The notes beneath the pieces were generated by a model. That model was not told the DNA's origin, made no database searches, and saw only the letters and a list, made by a program, of their open reading frames with translations. Below, piece by piece: positions 28,081-39,077 of a stretch of 64,000 nt of DNA. A program made the translations under genes and the position numbers. Source of the stretch: Kitasatospora aureofaciens (lineage in GTDB: Bacteria; Actinomycetota; Actinomycetes; Streptomycetales; Streptomycetaceae); assembly GCA_000720845.1 (NCBI GenBank), contig JODU01000003.1, positions 310,001 through 374,000 on the forward strand, written 5' to 3'. Every line of letters starts with the position of its first letter. Within the stretch, counting starts at the first letter, position 1.

Positions 28081-29484
28081 ATGAGCAGCCGTACCGTCGT
28101 CCGCGGCGGCCTCGTCATCACCGCGTCCGACGAGATCCACGCCGACGTCCTGATCGAGGACGGCCGCGTCGCCGCCCTCGCCGCGACCGGCACCCAGGCG
28201 GCCGAGGCCTTCGATGCCGAGCGGGTGATAGACGCGAGCGGCAAGTACGTCATCCCGGGCGGTGTCGACGGCCACACCCACATGGAGATGCCCTTCGGCG
28301 GCACCTACGCCGCCGACACCTTCGAGACCGGCACCCGGGCCGCCGCCTGGGGCGGCACCACCACCATCGTCGACTTCGCCATCCAGAGCGTCGGACACTC
28401 CCTGCGCTCCGGCCTGGACGCCTGGCACGCCAAGGCCGAGGGCAACTGCGCCATCGACTACGGCTTCCACATGATCGTCTCCGACGTCAACGAGAACACC
28501 CTCAAGGAGATGGACCTGCTCGTGGAGGAGGGCGTCACCTCCTTCAAGCAGTTCATGGCCTACCCCGGCGTCTTCTACTCCGACGACGGCCAGATCCTGC
28601 GGGCCATGCAGCGCGCCGCCGACAACGGCGGCCTGATCATGATGCACGCCGAGAACGGCATCGCCATCGACGTCCTGGTCGAGCAGGCCCTCGCCCGCGG
28701 CGAGACCGACCCCCGCTACCACGGCGAGGTCCGCAAGGCCCTCCTGGAGGCCGAGGCCACCCACCGAGCCATCCGGCTCGCCCAGGTCGCCGGGGCGCCG
28801 CTGTACGTCGTGCACGTCTCGGCGACGGAGGCGGTCGCCGAGCTGACCCGGGCCCGCGACGAGGGCCTCCCCGTCTTCGGCGAGACCTGCCCGCAGTACC
28901 TGTTCCTGTCCACCGACAACCTCGCCGAGCCCGGCTTCGAGGGCGCCAAGTACGTGTGCAGCACCCCGCTCAGGCCCAGGGAGCACCAGGCGGCGCTGTG
29001 GCGGGGCCTGCGCACCAACGACCTCCAGGTGGTCTCCACCGACCACTGCCCCTTCTGCTTCAGCGGACAGAAGGAACTGGGCCGGGGCGACTTCTCCAAG
29101 ATCCCCAACGGGATGCCGGGCGTCGAGAACCGCATGGACCTGCTCCACCAGGCCGTCGTCGACGGGCACATCAGCCGCCGCCGCTGGATCGAGATCGCCT
29201 GTGCCACCCCGGCCCGGATGTTCGGCCTCTACCCGAAGAAGGGCACCATCGCGCCCGGTGCCGACGCCGACATCGTCGTCTACGACCCGCACACCGAGCA
29301 GGTCGTCTCCGCCGAGACCCATCACATGAATGTCGACTACTCGGCCTACGAGGGCCGGCGGATCACCGGCCGGGTGGAGACCGTGCTCTCGCGCGGCGAA
29401 CCGGTCGTCACCGAGCGGGAGTACACCGGGCGCAAGGGCCACGGCGTCTACACCCCGCGCGCCACCTGTCAGTACCTGAACTAG
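28081..29484 (+). CDS. hydA: Dihydropyrimidinase / D-hydantoinase
   Basis: 467-residue zinc amidohydrolase that opens dihydropyrimidine or hydantoin rings. Typical motifs: GGVDGHTHMEMPFGG with two metal His, the carbamylated Lys in TSFKQFMAYPG, and the histidines in MMHAENG, VVHVSATEA and STDHCPF. Length is that of the family. It follows the second beta-ureidopropionase-like gene by 34 bp, with GGAGG upstream. Confidence 0.93.
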   Translation: MSSRTVVRGGLVITASDEIHADVLIEDGRVAALAATGTQAAEAFDAERVIDASGKYVIPGGVDGHTHMEMPFGGTYAADTFETGTRAAAWGGTTTIVDFAIQSVGHSLRSGLDAWHAKAEGNCAIDYGFHMIVSDVNENTLKEMDLLVEEGVTSFKQFMAYPGVFYSDDGQILRAMQRAADNGGLIMMHAENGIAIDVLVEQALARGETDPRYHGEVRKALLEAEATHRAIRLAQVAGAPLYVVHVSATEAVAELTRARDEGLPVFGETCPQYLFLSTDNLAEPGFEGAKYVCSTPLRPREHQAALWRGLRTNDLQVVSTDHCPFCFSGQKELGRGDFSKIPNGMPGVENRMDLLHQAVVDGHISRRRWIEIACATPARMFGLYPKKGTIAPGADADIVVYDPHTEQVVSAETHHMNVDYSAYEGRRITGRVETVLSRGEPVVTEREYTGRKGHGVYTPRATCQYLN

Positions 29485-29495
29485 GAGTGGTGCCC

Positions 29496-30518
29496 ATGGA
29501 CTTCGGACTCGTCCTGCAGACCGACCCCCCGGCCTCCCGCGTCGTGGACCTGATGAAACGGGCCGAGCACAACGGCTTCACCCACGGCTGGACCTTCGAC
29601 TCCGCCGTGCTGTGGCAGGAACCGTTCGTGATCTACAGCCAGGTCCTGGCCCACACCAGCACACTGAAGATCGGTCCGATGGTCACCAACCCGGGCACCC
29701 GCACCTGGGAGGTGGCCGCCTCCACCTTCGCCACCCTCAACGACATGTTCGGCAACCGCACCGTCTGCGGCATCGGCCGCGGCGACTCCGCGATGCGGGT
29801 CGCGGGACGCAAGCCCAACACCCTCGCCCGGATAAGCGAAGCCATCAGGGTCATCCGCGCGCTGGGCAGGGGAGAGGAGGCCGACCTCGGCGGCGGCACC
29901 GTCGTCCGGTTCCCCTGGATCAGACCCGGCGCCGAAGTCCCCGTGTGGATGGCCGCGTACGGCCCCAAGGCCCTGAAGATGACCGGCGAGGAGGCCGACG
30001 GCTTCATCCTCCAGCTCGCCGACCTCTACCTCACCGAGTACATGGTCAAGGTCGTCCGGGACGCCGCCGAGGCCGCCGGACGCGACCCCTCCGAGGTGAC
30101 GGTCTGCGTCGCCGCCCCGGCCTACGTCACCGCCGACGACTCGCCCGAGGCCCTCGCCCACGCGCGCGAGCAGTGCCGCTGGTTCGGCGGCATGGTCGGC
30201 AACCACGTCGCCGACCTGGTCGCCAAGTACGGCGCCCACACCGGGGCCGTGCCCGACGAACTCACCGACTACATCAAGGCCCGCGACGGCTACGACTACG
30301 CCCACCACGGGCGCAGCGGCAACCCCGACACCCAGTTCGTGCCGGACGAGATCGTCGACCGGTTCTGCCTGATCGGACCGGTCGAGAAGCACATCGAGAA
30401 GCTGACCGCCCTGCGCGCCCTCGGCGTCGACCAGTTCGCGCTCTACGACATGCACGACGCACAGGAAGCCGTGATCGACACCTACGGCACCAAGGTCATC
30501 CCGGCCGTCAACGCCTGA
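29496..30518 (+). CDS. LLM-class F420-dependent oxidoreductase (TIGR03842-like)
   Basis: 340-residue TIM-barrel protein of the luciferase-like/F420 group, starting MDFGLVLQTDPPASRV. The N-terminal GWTFDSAVLWQEPFVI and NRTVCGIGRGDS motifs and C-terminal FALYDMHDAQEAV fit a subgroup that is found with dihydropyrimidinases in actinomycetes. The reaction is not known; a dihydropyrimidine or hydantoin redox step is a reasonable guess. It follows hydA by 11 bp. Confidence 0.85.
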   Translation: MDFGLVLQTDPPASRVVDLMKRAEHNGFTHGWTFDSAVLWQEPFVIYSQVLAHTSTLKIGPMVTNPGTRTWEVAASTFATLNDMFGNRTVCGIGRGDSAMRVAGRKPNTLARISEAIRVIRALGRGEEADLGGGTVVRFPWIRPGAEVPVWMAAYGPKALKMTGEEADGFILQLADLYLTEYMVKVVRDAAEAAGRDPSEVTVCVAAPAYVTADDSPEALAHAREQCRWFGGMVGNHVADLVAKYGAHTGAVPDELTDYIKARDGYDYAHHGRSGNPDTQFVPDEIVDRFCLIGPVEKHIEKLTALRALGVDQFALYDMHDAQEAVIDTYGTKVIPAVNA

Positions 30519-30526
30519 CCCACCCT

Positions 30527-30551
30527 GCCCGCCCCGCGCTCCGGGGCGGGC
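30527..30551 (+). terminator. Hairpin terminator after the LLM gene
   Basis: GCCCGCCCCG (30527-30536) pairs with CGGGGCGGGC (30542-30551) around a 5-base loop, 9 bp after the stop codon. Confidence 0.75.
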
Positions 30552-30630
30552 GGGCCCTGGGCGCACCCGCGCACCCCCCTCGGCACCGCCCGCACGGCCT
30601 CTCCCGTCCTCTCGCATGATTGGCCTGCCC

Positions 30631-32171
<1,541 letters not shown>

Positions 32172-32181
<10 letters not shown>

Positions 32182-32834
32182 CCGTCCCGCAAGGCGGCCA
32201 CCGCCTCCTTGGCCGCCTTGATGGCACCCTTGTTGATCTCGGTCGTGCCGGGGGCCTTCTTCGACTCGAAGTCGCTGCCGTTGTACGTGATCATCACCAG
32301 GGCGTTGGCCGCGCGGACCAGTACGGTGCCCTCGCGGGTCTGCTGCTTGTCCTCGGTAGTGAGGTTCACGACCGAGTAGGCGCTGTCGCCGAGGCCCGGG
32401 ACGGCACCGCCGCCGCTGCGGTCGGCGACCCGTTCCTGGTACGACTTCCGCGCCGCCTCGTCGGTCTGCATCACCTCGAAGGAGACGTCGAGCCAGCGGT
32501 AGTCGTAGCCCTTGAGCGCGTTCCAGGAACAGGTGCGGCGCACCGCGGTGTCCGTGGACGGGATCTCCTTGCCGGCCGCCTTGGCGCCGGGCACCAGCGA
32601 GGTGGCCGTCTTCCCGGCCAGGGCCTCGCAGGGTGCCGGTGCGGTGGCGTAGGTCTTGGTCGCCGCCTGGGTCGCCGGTGCGGAGGCCGATCTGTTCGTG
32701 GTGTCGGGCGGCGTCCTGTCCTTCGCGGCCGGTGACGTGTCCGGCCCGGACGACAGCGCCCAGCCCGCCGTGGCGAGCACGGCGACCGGCGCCAGACGGG
32801 CGGTCAGGGCGAGCGGCAGAGGAAGAGAACGCAC
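32172..32834 (-). CDS. Secreted protein, DUF3558-like
   Basis: 220 residues with a signal peptide (LTARLAPVAVLATAGWAL) followed by a Thr/Ala/Pro-rich stretch and a compact domain. Two Cys (PCEALAG and RRTCSWN) and the C-terminal ITYNGSDFESKK fit the actinobacterial DUF3558 pattern, but there is no lipobox cysteine, so it is probably soluble outside the cell. GTG 32834 is the start. Confidence 0.65.
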
Positions 32835-32968
32835 GGCGCACTTCTCGTGGGGGACGGTGCGGAGGGTGCCCGCACTGCGGACGGGACGCCAGTGTCACAC
32901 GAGTCCTGGTGGGGCGGAAGGGCGAACTCGGTGCGTGGCCGCACGGTGACGCAGACGGACGGCGCTCC

Positions 32969-33796
32969 TCAGGGCCGCACGGCCGCCACCAGCCACACGC
33001 CGGCCCGCATCCGTACGCCGGTGTCCGTGGCGTGCGGGAGCAGCACCGCCTCCAGCTCGGCGAGCCGTCCCGCGGGAAGCGGACGGCCCGGATACCGCGA
33101 CAGCAGGAAGTCGACCGCGTCCCGGACGTCCCGGCCCCACACCGCCTCCACCGCGACCGGGGTGACCGACACCTCCCGGTACCCGGCCCCGGAGAGGACC
33201 TCGCGGACGCGTTCGGGGTCGGAGAGCGAGGCCATCGCGCCCTGCGCGGCGACCTCGCCGGGGCCGGCGTCCTCGTCGACGAGCCGGGCGAACAGCCCCA
33301 GCGTCCGGGCCTCTTGGGAGTGCTGTCCGGGCGGCTGCGGGCAGACGAACGCGAGCCGCCCGCCCGGGCGCAGGGCCCGCGCCAGATTGCGGAAGGCGGC
33401 GACGTGGTCCTCGAAGAACATCACGCCGCCCCGGCTGACGACCACGTCGTACCCCTCCGCCGGGAACCGGTGCACCTGCGCGTCGGCGCACTCGTACGCC
33501 GCGTTCGCGACACCCTCGGCGGCGGTGCTCGCACGGGCCCGCTCCAGCAGCGGCGCGGAGATGTCGACGCCCACCGCGTGCCCGGGGGAGGCGAGGCGGG
33601 CCGCGATCCGGGTCGTCGCGCCGGCCCCGCAGCCGACGTCGAGGACACGGTCGCCGGGCGCGACGGCCGCCGCGCCGAACAGGGCGTCGTTCACCCCGGC
33701 CAGCATCGCGTCGTAGCGGGCCTGGTGGACGGCCCAGTGCGTGCCGACCGGGCCGTTCCACACCTCGGCCTGGCGGGAGTTTGCGGCGGGGGTCAT
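32969..33796 (-). CDS. Class I SAM-dependent methyltransferase
   Basis: 275 residues. The SAM-binding motif I is VLDVGCGAGATT, motif II VGVDISAPLLERA, followed by RGGVMFFEDH and ALRPGGRLAFV. Substrate unknown. Its start codon overlaps the stop of the AhpD-like gene (ATGA at 33796-33793), so the two are translationally coupled. Confidence 0.88.
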   Translation of the reverse strand: MTPAANSRQAEVWNGPVGTHWAVHQARYDAMLAGVNDALFGAAAVAPGDRVLDVGCGAGATTRIAARLASPGHAVGVDISAPLLERARASTAAEGVANAAYECADAQVHRFPAEGYDVVVSRGGVMFFEDHVAAFRNLARALRPGGRLAFVCPQPPGQHSQEARTLGLFARLVDEDAGPGEVAAQGAMASLSDPERVREVLSGAGYREVSVTPVAVEAVWGRDVRDAVDFLLSRYPGRPLPAGRLAELEAVLLPHATDTGVRMRAGVWLVAAVRP

Positions 33797-34806
33797 GACT
33801 TCTCCCGAAGGGTGGGGCGGTCGGCGGGCGCGGTCAGGGCGGTCTCGATGCGGTGGACGGCGGCGAACGCGCCGTATGCGACGAGGTGCACCAGGCAGTG
33901 GTCGGTGTGCTCGGGACGCCGCCACGCCGCGACGTCCGCGTCCGTGATCCGGTACGGCGCGAGCGCGGCCAGCAGCGCCAGCCGTGCGCCGGGCCGCTCC
34001 CGCCGGTCGGGGAACGGGTCGGGGGCGAGGGGCGGGTGCGAGCCGTCCCAGTCGCGCAGGGTGGCGCGTACGAGGTCCTGGTCGTCGGCGTCCAGGAGAC
34101 CGGCGCCCATCGGCGCGGTGGCGCCGAGCGCCGCGTACGCGGGGCCGACCGGTGTCCCCGCCGCCCATGCCGGTCCCCGGCCGGGGTCGTCCAGCAGGGG
34201 GAGGGAGGCGCCGGGCACGGCGGTTCGCCGCACGGTACGGGACAGCGACCGGCCCGCCAGGCTCCGCACCGGACGCAGCCGCTGCGCGTCGCACGGCAGC
34301 AGTCTCTCGGTCACCAGGGACGACACGACGCGGTTGATGAAGTGGAAGGCCAGCACGGTGCCGAGATAGCCGGGAGCCTCCTCGGGCGGGAACGGATACG
34401 GCTCCCGCGCGGCGCCCGGGACACGGGTGCGCCGCGCCCAGTCGAGCACGCGCGCGTGCCGCTCGTCCGCCGGTTCCTGCCCCCGGGCCAGCCGTTCGGC
34501 CAGGGCGTGGTCGCCGGTGGCGTGCAGCAGCATGGTGTGCGCGTCCACGCAGAACCGGCACTTGTTGGCCTGCGACACCCCGAAGGCGGCGACCTCCTTG
34601 CCGGTCCGGTCGCCGGGGCCGGCGAGCAGGGACTCGCGCATCAGCGCCCAGGCCGGGGCGAGGAGCGCGGGTGCCGAGGAGAGGGCCACGAAGGGGGCGG
34701 GCTCGGGGATGCCGAAGTCCCGAGCGGCCTGTGCGTAGACCTCGGCGACGCGGCCGGTGGCCGCCTTCGGGGGCAGCGGTTCGGTGTGACGGAAGGGTGT
34801 GGGCAT
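33793..34806 (-). CDS. AhpD/carboxymuconolactone-decarboxylase-like protein
   Basis: 337 residues. The active-site CxxC with its following His is clear in NKCRFCVDAHTMLLHATGD, as in AhpD-type peroxidase helpers and CMD-fold enzymes. The protein is longer than AhpD, with a second half rich in Pro, Arg and Leu that is likely a degenerate repeat of the fold. It is the first gene of a two-gene unit with the methyltransferase. Confidence 0.8.
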   Translation of the reverse strand: MPTPFRHTEPLPPKAATGRVAEVYAQAARDFGIPEPAPFVALSSAPALLAPAWALMRESLLAGPGDRTGKEVAAFGVSQANKCRFCVDAHTMLLHATGDHALAERLARGQEPADERHARVLDWARRTRVPGAAREPYPFPPEEAPGYLGTVLAFHFINRVVSSLVTERLLPCDAQRLRPVRSLAGRSLSRTVRRTAVPGASLPLLDDPGRGPAWAAGTPVGPAYAALGATAPMGAGLLDADDQDLVRATLRDWDGSHPPLAPDPFPDRRERPGARLALLAALAPYRITDADVAAWRRPEHTDHCLVHLVAYGAFAAVHRIETALTAPADRPTLREKS

Positions 34807-34972
34807 GGACAGCAGCCTGCGCCGCCGGGGCCCCCTCGGTCGTCGTACGGCCGGATGCGTTCGACGCTGCGCCGCCCGGGCCGGTCGGGCGGCCGACTAC
34901 TTCGCCGGGAGTAGTCCGCAAGCCGTCCACAGGGCCGACGCGGCGGCCCACGGCGACGCATAGGGTGCGGGC

Positions 34973-36121
34973 ATGAGTGGGCGTCGGATCGATCGCGAAC
35001 GGCTCGCCGACGTGGTCCTCGCGGCCGTGGTCGGCGTGCTCGGCACGGCGGTCGCCGCCTTCGACGAGGACACCACGGCACTCGACCACGTGCTCGTCGT
35101 CCTCGCCTCGGCGGCGCTCGCCTTCCACCGCGCTGCCCCGCGCGCGGTGCTGGCCGTCGCCACCGTCCTCGGCACGGCGTACGTCGTGCACGCGCACCCC
35201 GGCCCGCTGTCCGCGCTGCCCGTCCTGGGCGCCGTGCACACCGCGGCCCGGGTCGGCCACCGGGGTGTCGCGGCGGCCGGCAGCGCCGTGTTCCTGGCCG
35301 GATACGTGGCCACCGGACCCGGCACCCAGAACGTGGCCGAGCGGGCCGGACTGCTCGCCGGCTGGTTCCTGTGCGCCGTCGTGACCGGGCTCGCCGACCG
35401 GAACTGGCAGGCGTACCTGCGCCAGACCGAACAGCGGGCGCTGGAGGCGGAACGCACCCGGGAGGAGGCGGCCCTGCGCCGCGCCGGGGAGGAACGGCTG
35501 CGGATCGCCCGTGAGTTGCACGACTCCCTGACACACAGCATCTCCATCGTCAAACTCCAGGCCACCGTCGCCGTCCACCTGGCCCGCAAACGCGGCGACG
35601 AGGTGCCGCCCGCGCTGCTCGCCATCCAGGAGGCCAGTGGCGAGGCGATGCGCGAGTTGCGTTCCGCCCTCCAGGTGCTGCGGGCCGACGAACCCGCCGG
35701 CACGCCGGCGCTGCTCGTGGAGCGGGCCCGCGCGGCGGGACTCGCCGTCGACCTGACCGTCACCGGGGACGAGCGTCCGCTGCCCCGGGCGCTCGACCGC
35801 GCCGCCTACCGCATCGTGCAGGAGGCCCTCACCAACGCGGCCCGGCACGCCGGCCCGGCGAAGGTGCGGGTCCGCATCGACTACGGCACGCGCAGCACGG
35901 GGCGGAACGGGGGAGACAGGGGCCGGTCCGTGGGGGAACTGACGATCGACGTGGACGACGACGGAGTCGCCGACCCGGCCCGCCCGCCGGTGCCCGGCAC
36001 CGGCCTGACCGGCATGCGCGAACGCGTGAGCGCCCTCGGCGGCACCCTGCGCGCCGCCCCGCGCGCGGAGGGCGGATTCTCGGTGCGCGCACGGCTCCCG
36101 CTGGCGGAGGAGACGGTATGA
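34973..36121 (+). CDS. Two-component sensor histidine kinase (HisKA_3)
   Basis: 382 residues. About four or five N-terminal membrane segments (~15-135) form the sensor, then a HisKA_3 dimerisation domain with the phospho-acceptor His in RIARELHDSLTHSIS (~182) and a HATPase with EALTNAARH and DDDGV...GTGLTGMRER. The ATG at 34973 follows TAGGGT (34961-34966) by 6 bases, so the message may be leaderless. The stop overlaps the response regulator start (ATGA). Confidence 0.9.
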   Translation: MSGRRIDRERLADVVLAAVVGVLGTAVAAFDEDTTALDHVLVVLASAALAFHRAAPRAVLAVATVLGTAYVVHAHPGPLSALPVLGAVHTAARVGHRGVAAAGSAVFLAGYVATGPGTQNVAERAGLLAGWFLCAVVTGLADRNWQAYLRQTEQRALEAERTREEAALRRAGEERLRIARELHDSLTHSISIVKLQATVAVHLARKRGDEVPPALLAIQEASGEAMRELRSALQVLRADEPAGTPALLVERARAAGLAVDLTVTGDERPLPRALDRAAYRIVQEALTNAARHAGPAKVRVRIDYGTRSTGRNGGDRGRSVGELTIDVDDDGVADPARPPVPGTGLTGMRERVSALGGTLRAAPRAEGGFSVRARLPLAEETV

Positions 36122-36792
36122 GCGGAGTCGTCCGGGTCGCCCTCGTCGACGACCAGGCACTGATGCGGGCCGGCTTCCGGGCGCTGCTCGACGCCGAGGA
36201 GGGCGTCGAGGTGGTCGGCGAGGCCGCCGACGGGGAACAGGGCGTGGCGCTGGTGCGGGCCCAGGTGCCCGACGTGGCGCTGGTCGACGTGCAGATGCCG
36301 GTGATGTCGGGCATCGAGGCGACCCGCCGCATCGCCGCCGACCCCGCCCTCGCCGCCGTGCGCGTCGTCATCCTCACCAACTACGGACTGGACGAGTACG
36401 TCTTCGAGGCACTGCGGGCGGGCGCCAGCGGCTTCCTCCTCAAGGACACCGAGCCCGCCGACCTGCTCCAGGCCATCGACGTGGTGGCGCACGGCGAGGC
36501 GCTGCTCTCCCCGTCGGTCACCCGCACCCTGATCGGCGAGTTCGTCGCCCGGCCCCCGGACCGGACCACCGCACCCGGCCTGGACGCCCTCACCCGCCGG
36601 GAACGGGAGGTCACCGCGCTGGCCGCCCGCGGCCTGAGCAACGAGGAGATCGCCGCCCACATGGTGATCAGTCCACTGACCGCCAAGACGCACATCAGCC
36701 GCGCGATGACCAAGCTGGGCGCCCGCGACCGCGCCCAACTCGTGGTGTTCGCCTATGAGTCGGGCCTGGTCGCGGTGCGCGGCACGGCCTAG
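36118..36792 (+). CDS. LuxR/NarL-type response regulator
   Basis: 224 residues. Receiver domain with the phospho-accepting Asp in VALVDVQMPVMSG (~56) and a C-terminal LuxR-type HTH (LTRREREVTALAARGLSNEEIA). It is coupled with the kinase at 34973. Targets are unknown. Confidence 0.92.
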   Translation: MSGVVRVALVDDQALMRAGFRALLDAEEGVEVVGEAADGEQGVALVRAQVPDVALVDVQMPVMSGIEATRRIAADPALAAVRVVILTNYGLDEYVFEALRAGASGFLLKDTEPADLLQAIDVVAHGEALLSPSVTRTLIGEFVARPPDRTTAPGLDALTRREREVTALAARGLSNEEIAAHMVISPLTAKTHISRAMTKLGARDRAQLVVFAYESGLVAVRGTA

Positions 36793-36806
36793 TGGGCCCA
36801 AGGGCC

Positions 36807-37871
36807 TCACGGCACCCGGGCGGTCCACTCGGCGGAGGAGAACTTGGCGCGCGCCAGCTCCCGGGCCCGGGTCAGCTCCTCGTCCGTCACCTTGCCCTGG
36901 GTCAGCCCGTACCGCCCGGCGAAGGAGGAGATCATCCGCTCGATCACGGCCCCGCGCGCCAGTCCGGTCTGCCGGCGCAGCGGGTCCACCCGCTTCTTCG
37001 CGGACTTCGTGCCCTTGTCGGACATCTTCTCCCGTCCGATCCGCAGCACCTGAAGCATCTTGTCCGCGTCGATGTCGTACGACATGGTCACGTGGTGCAG
37101 TACGGCGCCGGGGCCGCCCCCGGGTCCCACGACGCGCTTCTGGGCGGCGCCCGCGATCTTGCCCTGGTCGGTGGCGATGTCGTTCAGGGGCTGGTACCAG
37201 GCGCGGATGCCCATCTCGCCGAGTGCGCCGAGCACCCAGTCGTCGAGGTAGGCGTAGCTGTCCTGGAAGGAGAGGCCCTGCACCAGCGCCTCCGGCACGG
37301 ACAGGGAGTAGGTGATCGTGTTGCCGGGCTCCACGAACATCGCGCCGCCGCCGGAGATGCGGCGCACCACCTCGATGCCGTGCCGGGCGGCGCCCTCGGG
37401 GTCCACCTCGTTGCGCAGGGACTGGAAACTGCCGATGATCACCGCCGGGGCGCCCCACTCCCACACCCGGAGCGTCGGCGGCCGCCGGCCCGCGGCGACC
37501 TCGGCGGTCAGCACCTCGTCGAGGGCCATGTGCAGGGCGGGGGACTGCGGGCCCTCGTGGATGAGCTGCCAGTCGTAGTCCGTCCAGTCCGTGGCGTGCG
37601 CCAGCGCGCGGCGCACGGCGATGCCGACGCCCTCCGAGGTCAGCCCGTACATGACGGTGCCCTCGGGCACGGCCGCGTCGATCCGGGCGGCCAGTCCCGC
37701 CGCGTCGGTGTCCGCGGGGGCGCCCTCCAGCGCGCGGTTCACGGCGTCCAGCGCCTCGTCCGGTTCCAGGAAGAAGTCGCCCGCCACGCGCACGTGCCGC
37801 AGCACGCCGTCCTCGGCCTCCACGTCCACGACGACCAGCTTGCCGCCGGGGATCTTGTATTCACCGTGCAC
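36807..37871 (-). CDS. lplA: Lipoate-protein ligase A
   Basis: 354 residues. The ligase core has RRISGGGAMFVEPGN, DWVLGALGEMG, and NDIATDQGKIAGAAQKR with the conserved lysine. An accessory N-terminal part (about 90 residues, KLVVVDVEAEDG and FFLEPDEALD) precedes the core, as in other actinobacterial ligases. It attaches scavenged lipoate to E2 or GcvH proteins. GTG 37871 follows GGAGG by 7 bases; an upstream ATG has no site. Confidence 0.87.
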   Translation of the reverse strand: MHGEYKIPGGKLVVVDVEAEDGVLRHVRVAGDFFLEPDEALDAVNRALEGAPADTDAAGLAARIDAAVPEGTVMYGLTSEGVGIAVRRALAHATDWTDYDWQLIHEGPQSPALHMALDEVLTAEVAAGRRPPTLRVWEWGAPAVIIGSFQSLRNEVDPEGAARHGIEVVRRISGGGAMFVEPGNTITYSLSVPEALVQGLSFQDSYAYLDDWVLGALGEMGIRAWYQPLNDIATDQGKIAGAAQKRVVGPGGGPGAVLHHVTMSYDIDADKMLQVLRIGREKMSDKGTKSAKKRVDPLRRQTGLARGAVIERMISSFAGRYGLTQGKVTDEELTRARELARAKFSSAEWTARVP

Positions 37872-37932
37872 CGTTCCGCCTCCGTTCCGCATCGGGGGCA
37901 ACAGTGCGCCCGCCCGGTGTGTTCCCGCCCCC

Positions 37933-38901
37933 TCACCCGATCCGGTCGGCCACCCGGTCGCCGGCGGGCACGGTCAGCCTCACCTCGGTGCCGCCCCCGC
38001 GCGCCGGGCCGACGACGAGGTCGGCGCCGATCAGCAGGGCGCGCTCGCGCATGCCGCGGATCCCGGCTCCCTCGGCTTCCCCGCCGAAGCCGTCCAGGCC
38101 CCGGCCGTCGTCGCGCACCCGCAGCTCGACGCCGTCGCCCGCCCGGGCCAGGGTGAGCCGTACCAGGCGGGCGCCGGAGTGCCGGGCCGCGTTCGTGAGG
38201 CCCTCCTGGGCGACGCGGTAGAGCACCAGGTCGGCGTTGTCGCCGAGGGCGGGCAGGCCGGAGGCGATCTCGTGGCGCACGGTCAGTGAGGGCCCGGTGA
38301 ACTCGTCCGACAGCGACCTCAGGGCGCTGGTCAGACCCAGCTCCTCCAGGACGCCGGGGAGCAGACGGCGGGCGATGCGACGGATCTCGTCCAGGCTGGC
38401 CCGGGTGGTCTCCTGCACCTGCGCCAGTTGCTCGCGCACCTCGTCGGGCGCCTGGTCCGCGACCCGCTTGAGGTCCAGCAGCACGGCGGCGAGGGTCTGC
38501 CCCACCTCGTCGTACAGCTCCTGGGCGACCCGGTGGCGTTCGGACTCCTGCGCGCTCAGCGTGCGGGCGGCGCTCTGCGCGCGTTCGGCCTCCAGCCGGT
38601 CGAGCATGGTGTTGAAAGTGGTGATCAGTTCGGCGATCTCGCCGTCGCCGTCCACCTTGGGACGGACCCGCGGGCGCAGCAGGTCGGTCGTGGTCATGGC
38701 GTGCGCGAGCCGGCGCAGCGGCCCGAGACCGATCCGCAGTAGCAGCACGTTGGCGACCAGGATCACCACCAGGCCCGCCGTGAGGGTCGCGGCCTCGGTG
38801 AGCAGGACGGGCGTCGACACGGTGGCCGGTCCCAGCAGCAGTGCGGTAGCGGCGACCAGCACCACCGAGTTGAACAGGGAGATTCTCCAGAACAAGGACA
38901 C
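37933..38901 (-). CDS. Orphan HisKA_3 histidine kinase with Tyr at the phospho-acceptor site
   Basis: 322 residues. Two membrane segments (~5-25 and ~35-58) flank a very short external loop; a HAMP domain (~58-110), HisKA_3 region (~115-180) and HATPase (GLTNAARHS, DDGRGLDG) follow. The H-box reads ERHRVAQELYDEVGQTL, so position 130 is Tyr (codon TAC) where relatives have His (CAC). No response regulator is adjacent. GTG 38901 is chosen because MSLFWRI-type starts are usual in this group; longer frames have no ribosome site. It may be a pseudokinase or a modulator of another kinase. Confidence 0.82.
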   Translation of the reverse strand: MSLFWRISLFNSVVLVAATALLLGPATVSTPVLLTEAATLTAGLVVILVANVLLLRIGLGPLRRLAHAMTTTDLLRPRVRPKVDGDGEIAELITTFNTMLDRLEAERAQSAARTLSAQESERHRVAQELYDEVGQTLAAVLLDLKRVADQAPDEVREQLAQVQETTRASLDEIRRIARRLLPGVLEELGLTSALRSLSDEFTGPSLTVRHEIASGLPALGDNADLVLYRVAQEGLTNAARHSGARLVRLTLARAGDGVELRVRDDGRGLDGFGGEAEGAGIRGMRERALLIGADLVVGPARGGGTEVRLTVPAGDRVADRIG

Positions 38902-38980
38902 CGCAGCAGCGTCGACGACACACGGCACCCGGTCCATCGGGTGCGGCACCCATTTCGACCGACACGCACCACCACCGTCA

Positions 38981-39023
38981 CGTACGACCACCACCACCGC
39001 CGCGCGGCGGTGGTGGTCGTACG
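38981..39023. terminator. Large inverted repeat between the giant enzyme and the orphan kinase
   Basis: CGTACGACCACCACC and GGTGGTGGTCGTACG form the outer arms, with GCCGC/GCGGC inside and one extra ACC triplet on the left. It lies 55 bp after the stop codon of the GH92-phosphatase gene and 80 bp before the kinase start, so it can end the former. Confidence 0.6.
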
Positions 39024-39077
39024 CCTTTCGTGGTTCAGCGGCTGCCGGGTGCTCTCGCCCGGCAGCCGGGCCCCCGC

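Noticed and set aside
32969..36160. 1063-codon minus-strand frame
   Set aside because: Only its C-terminal 275 codons encode a real protein (the methyltransferase); the rest is antisense to the kinase at 34973 and the AhpD-like gene in another frame.
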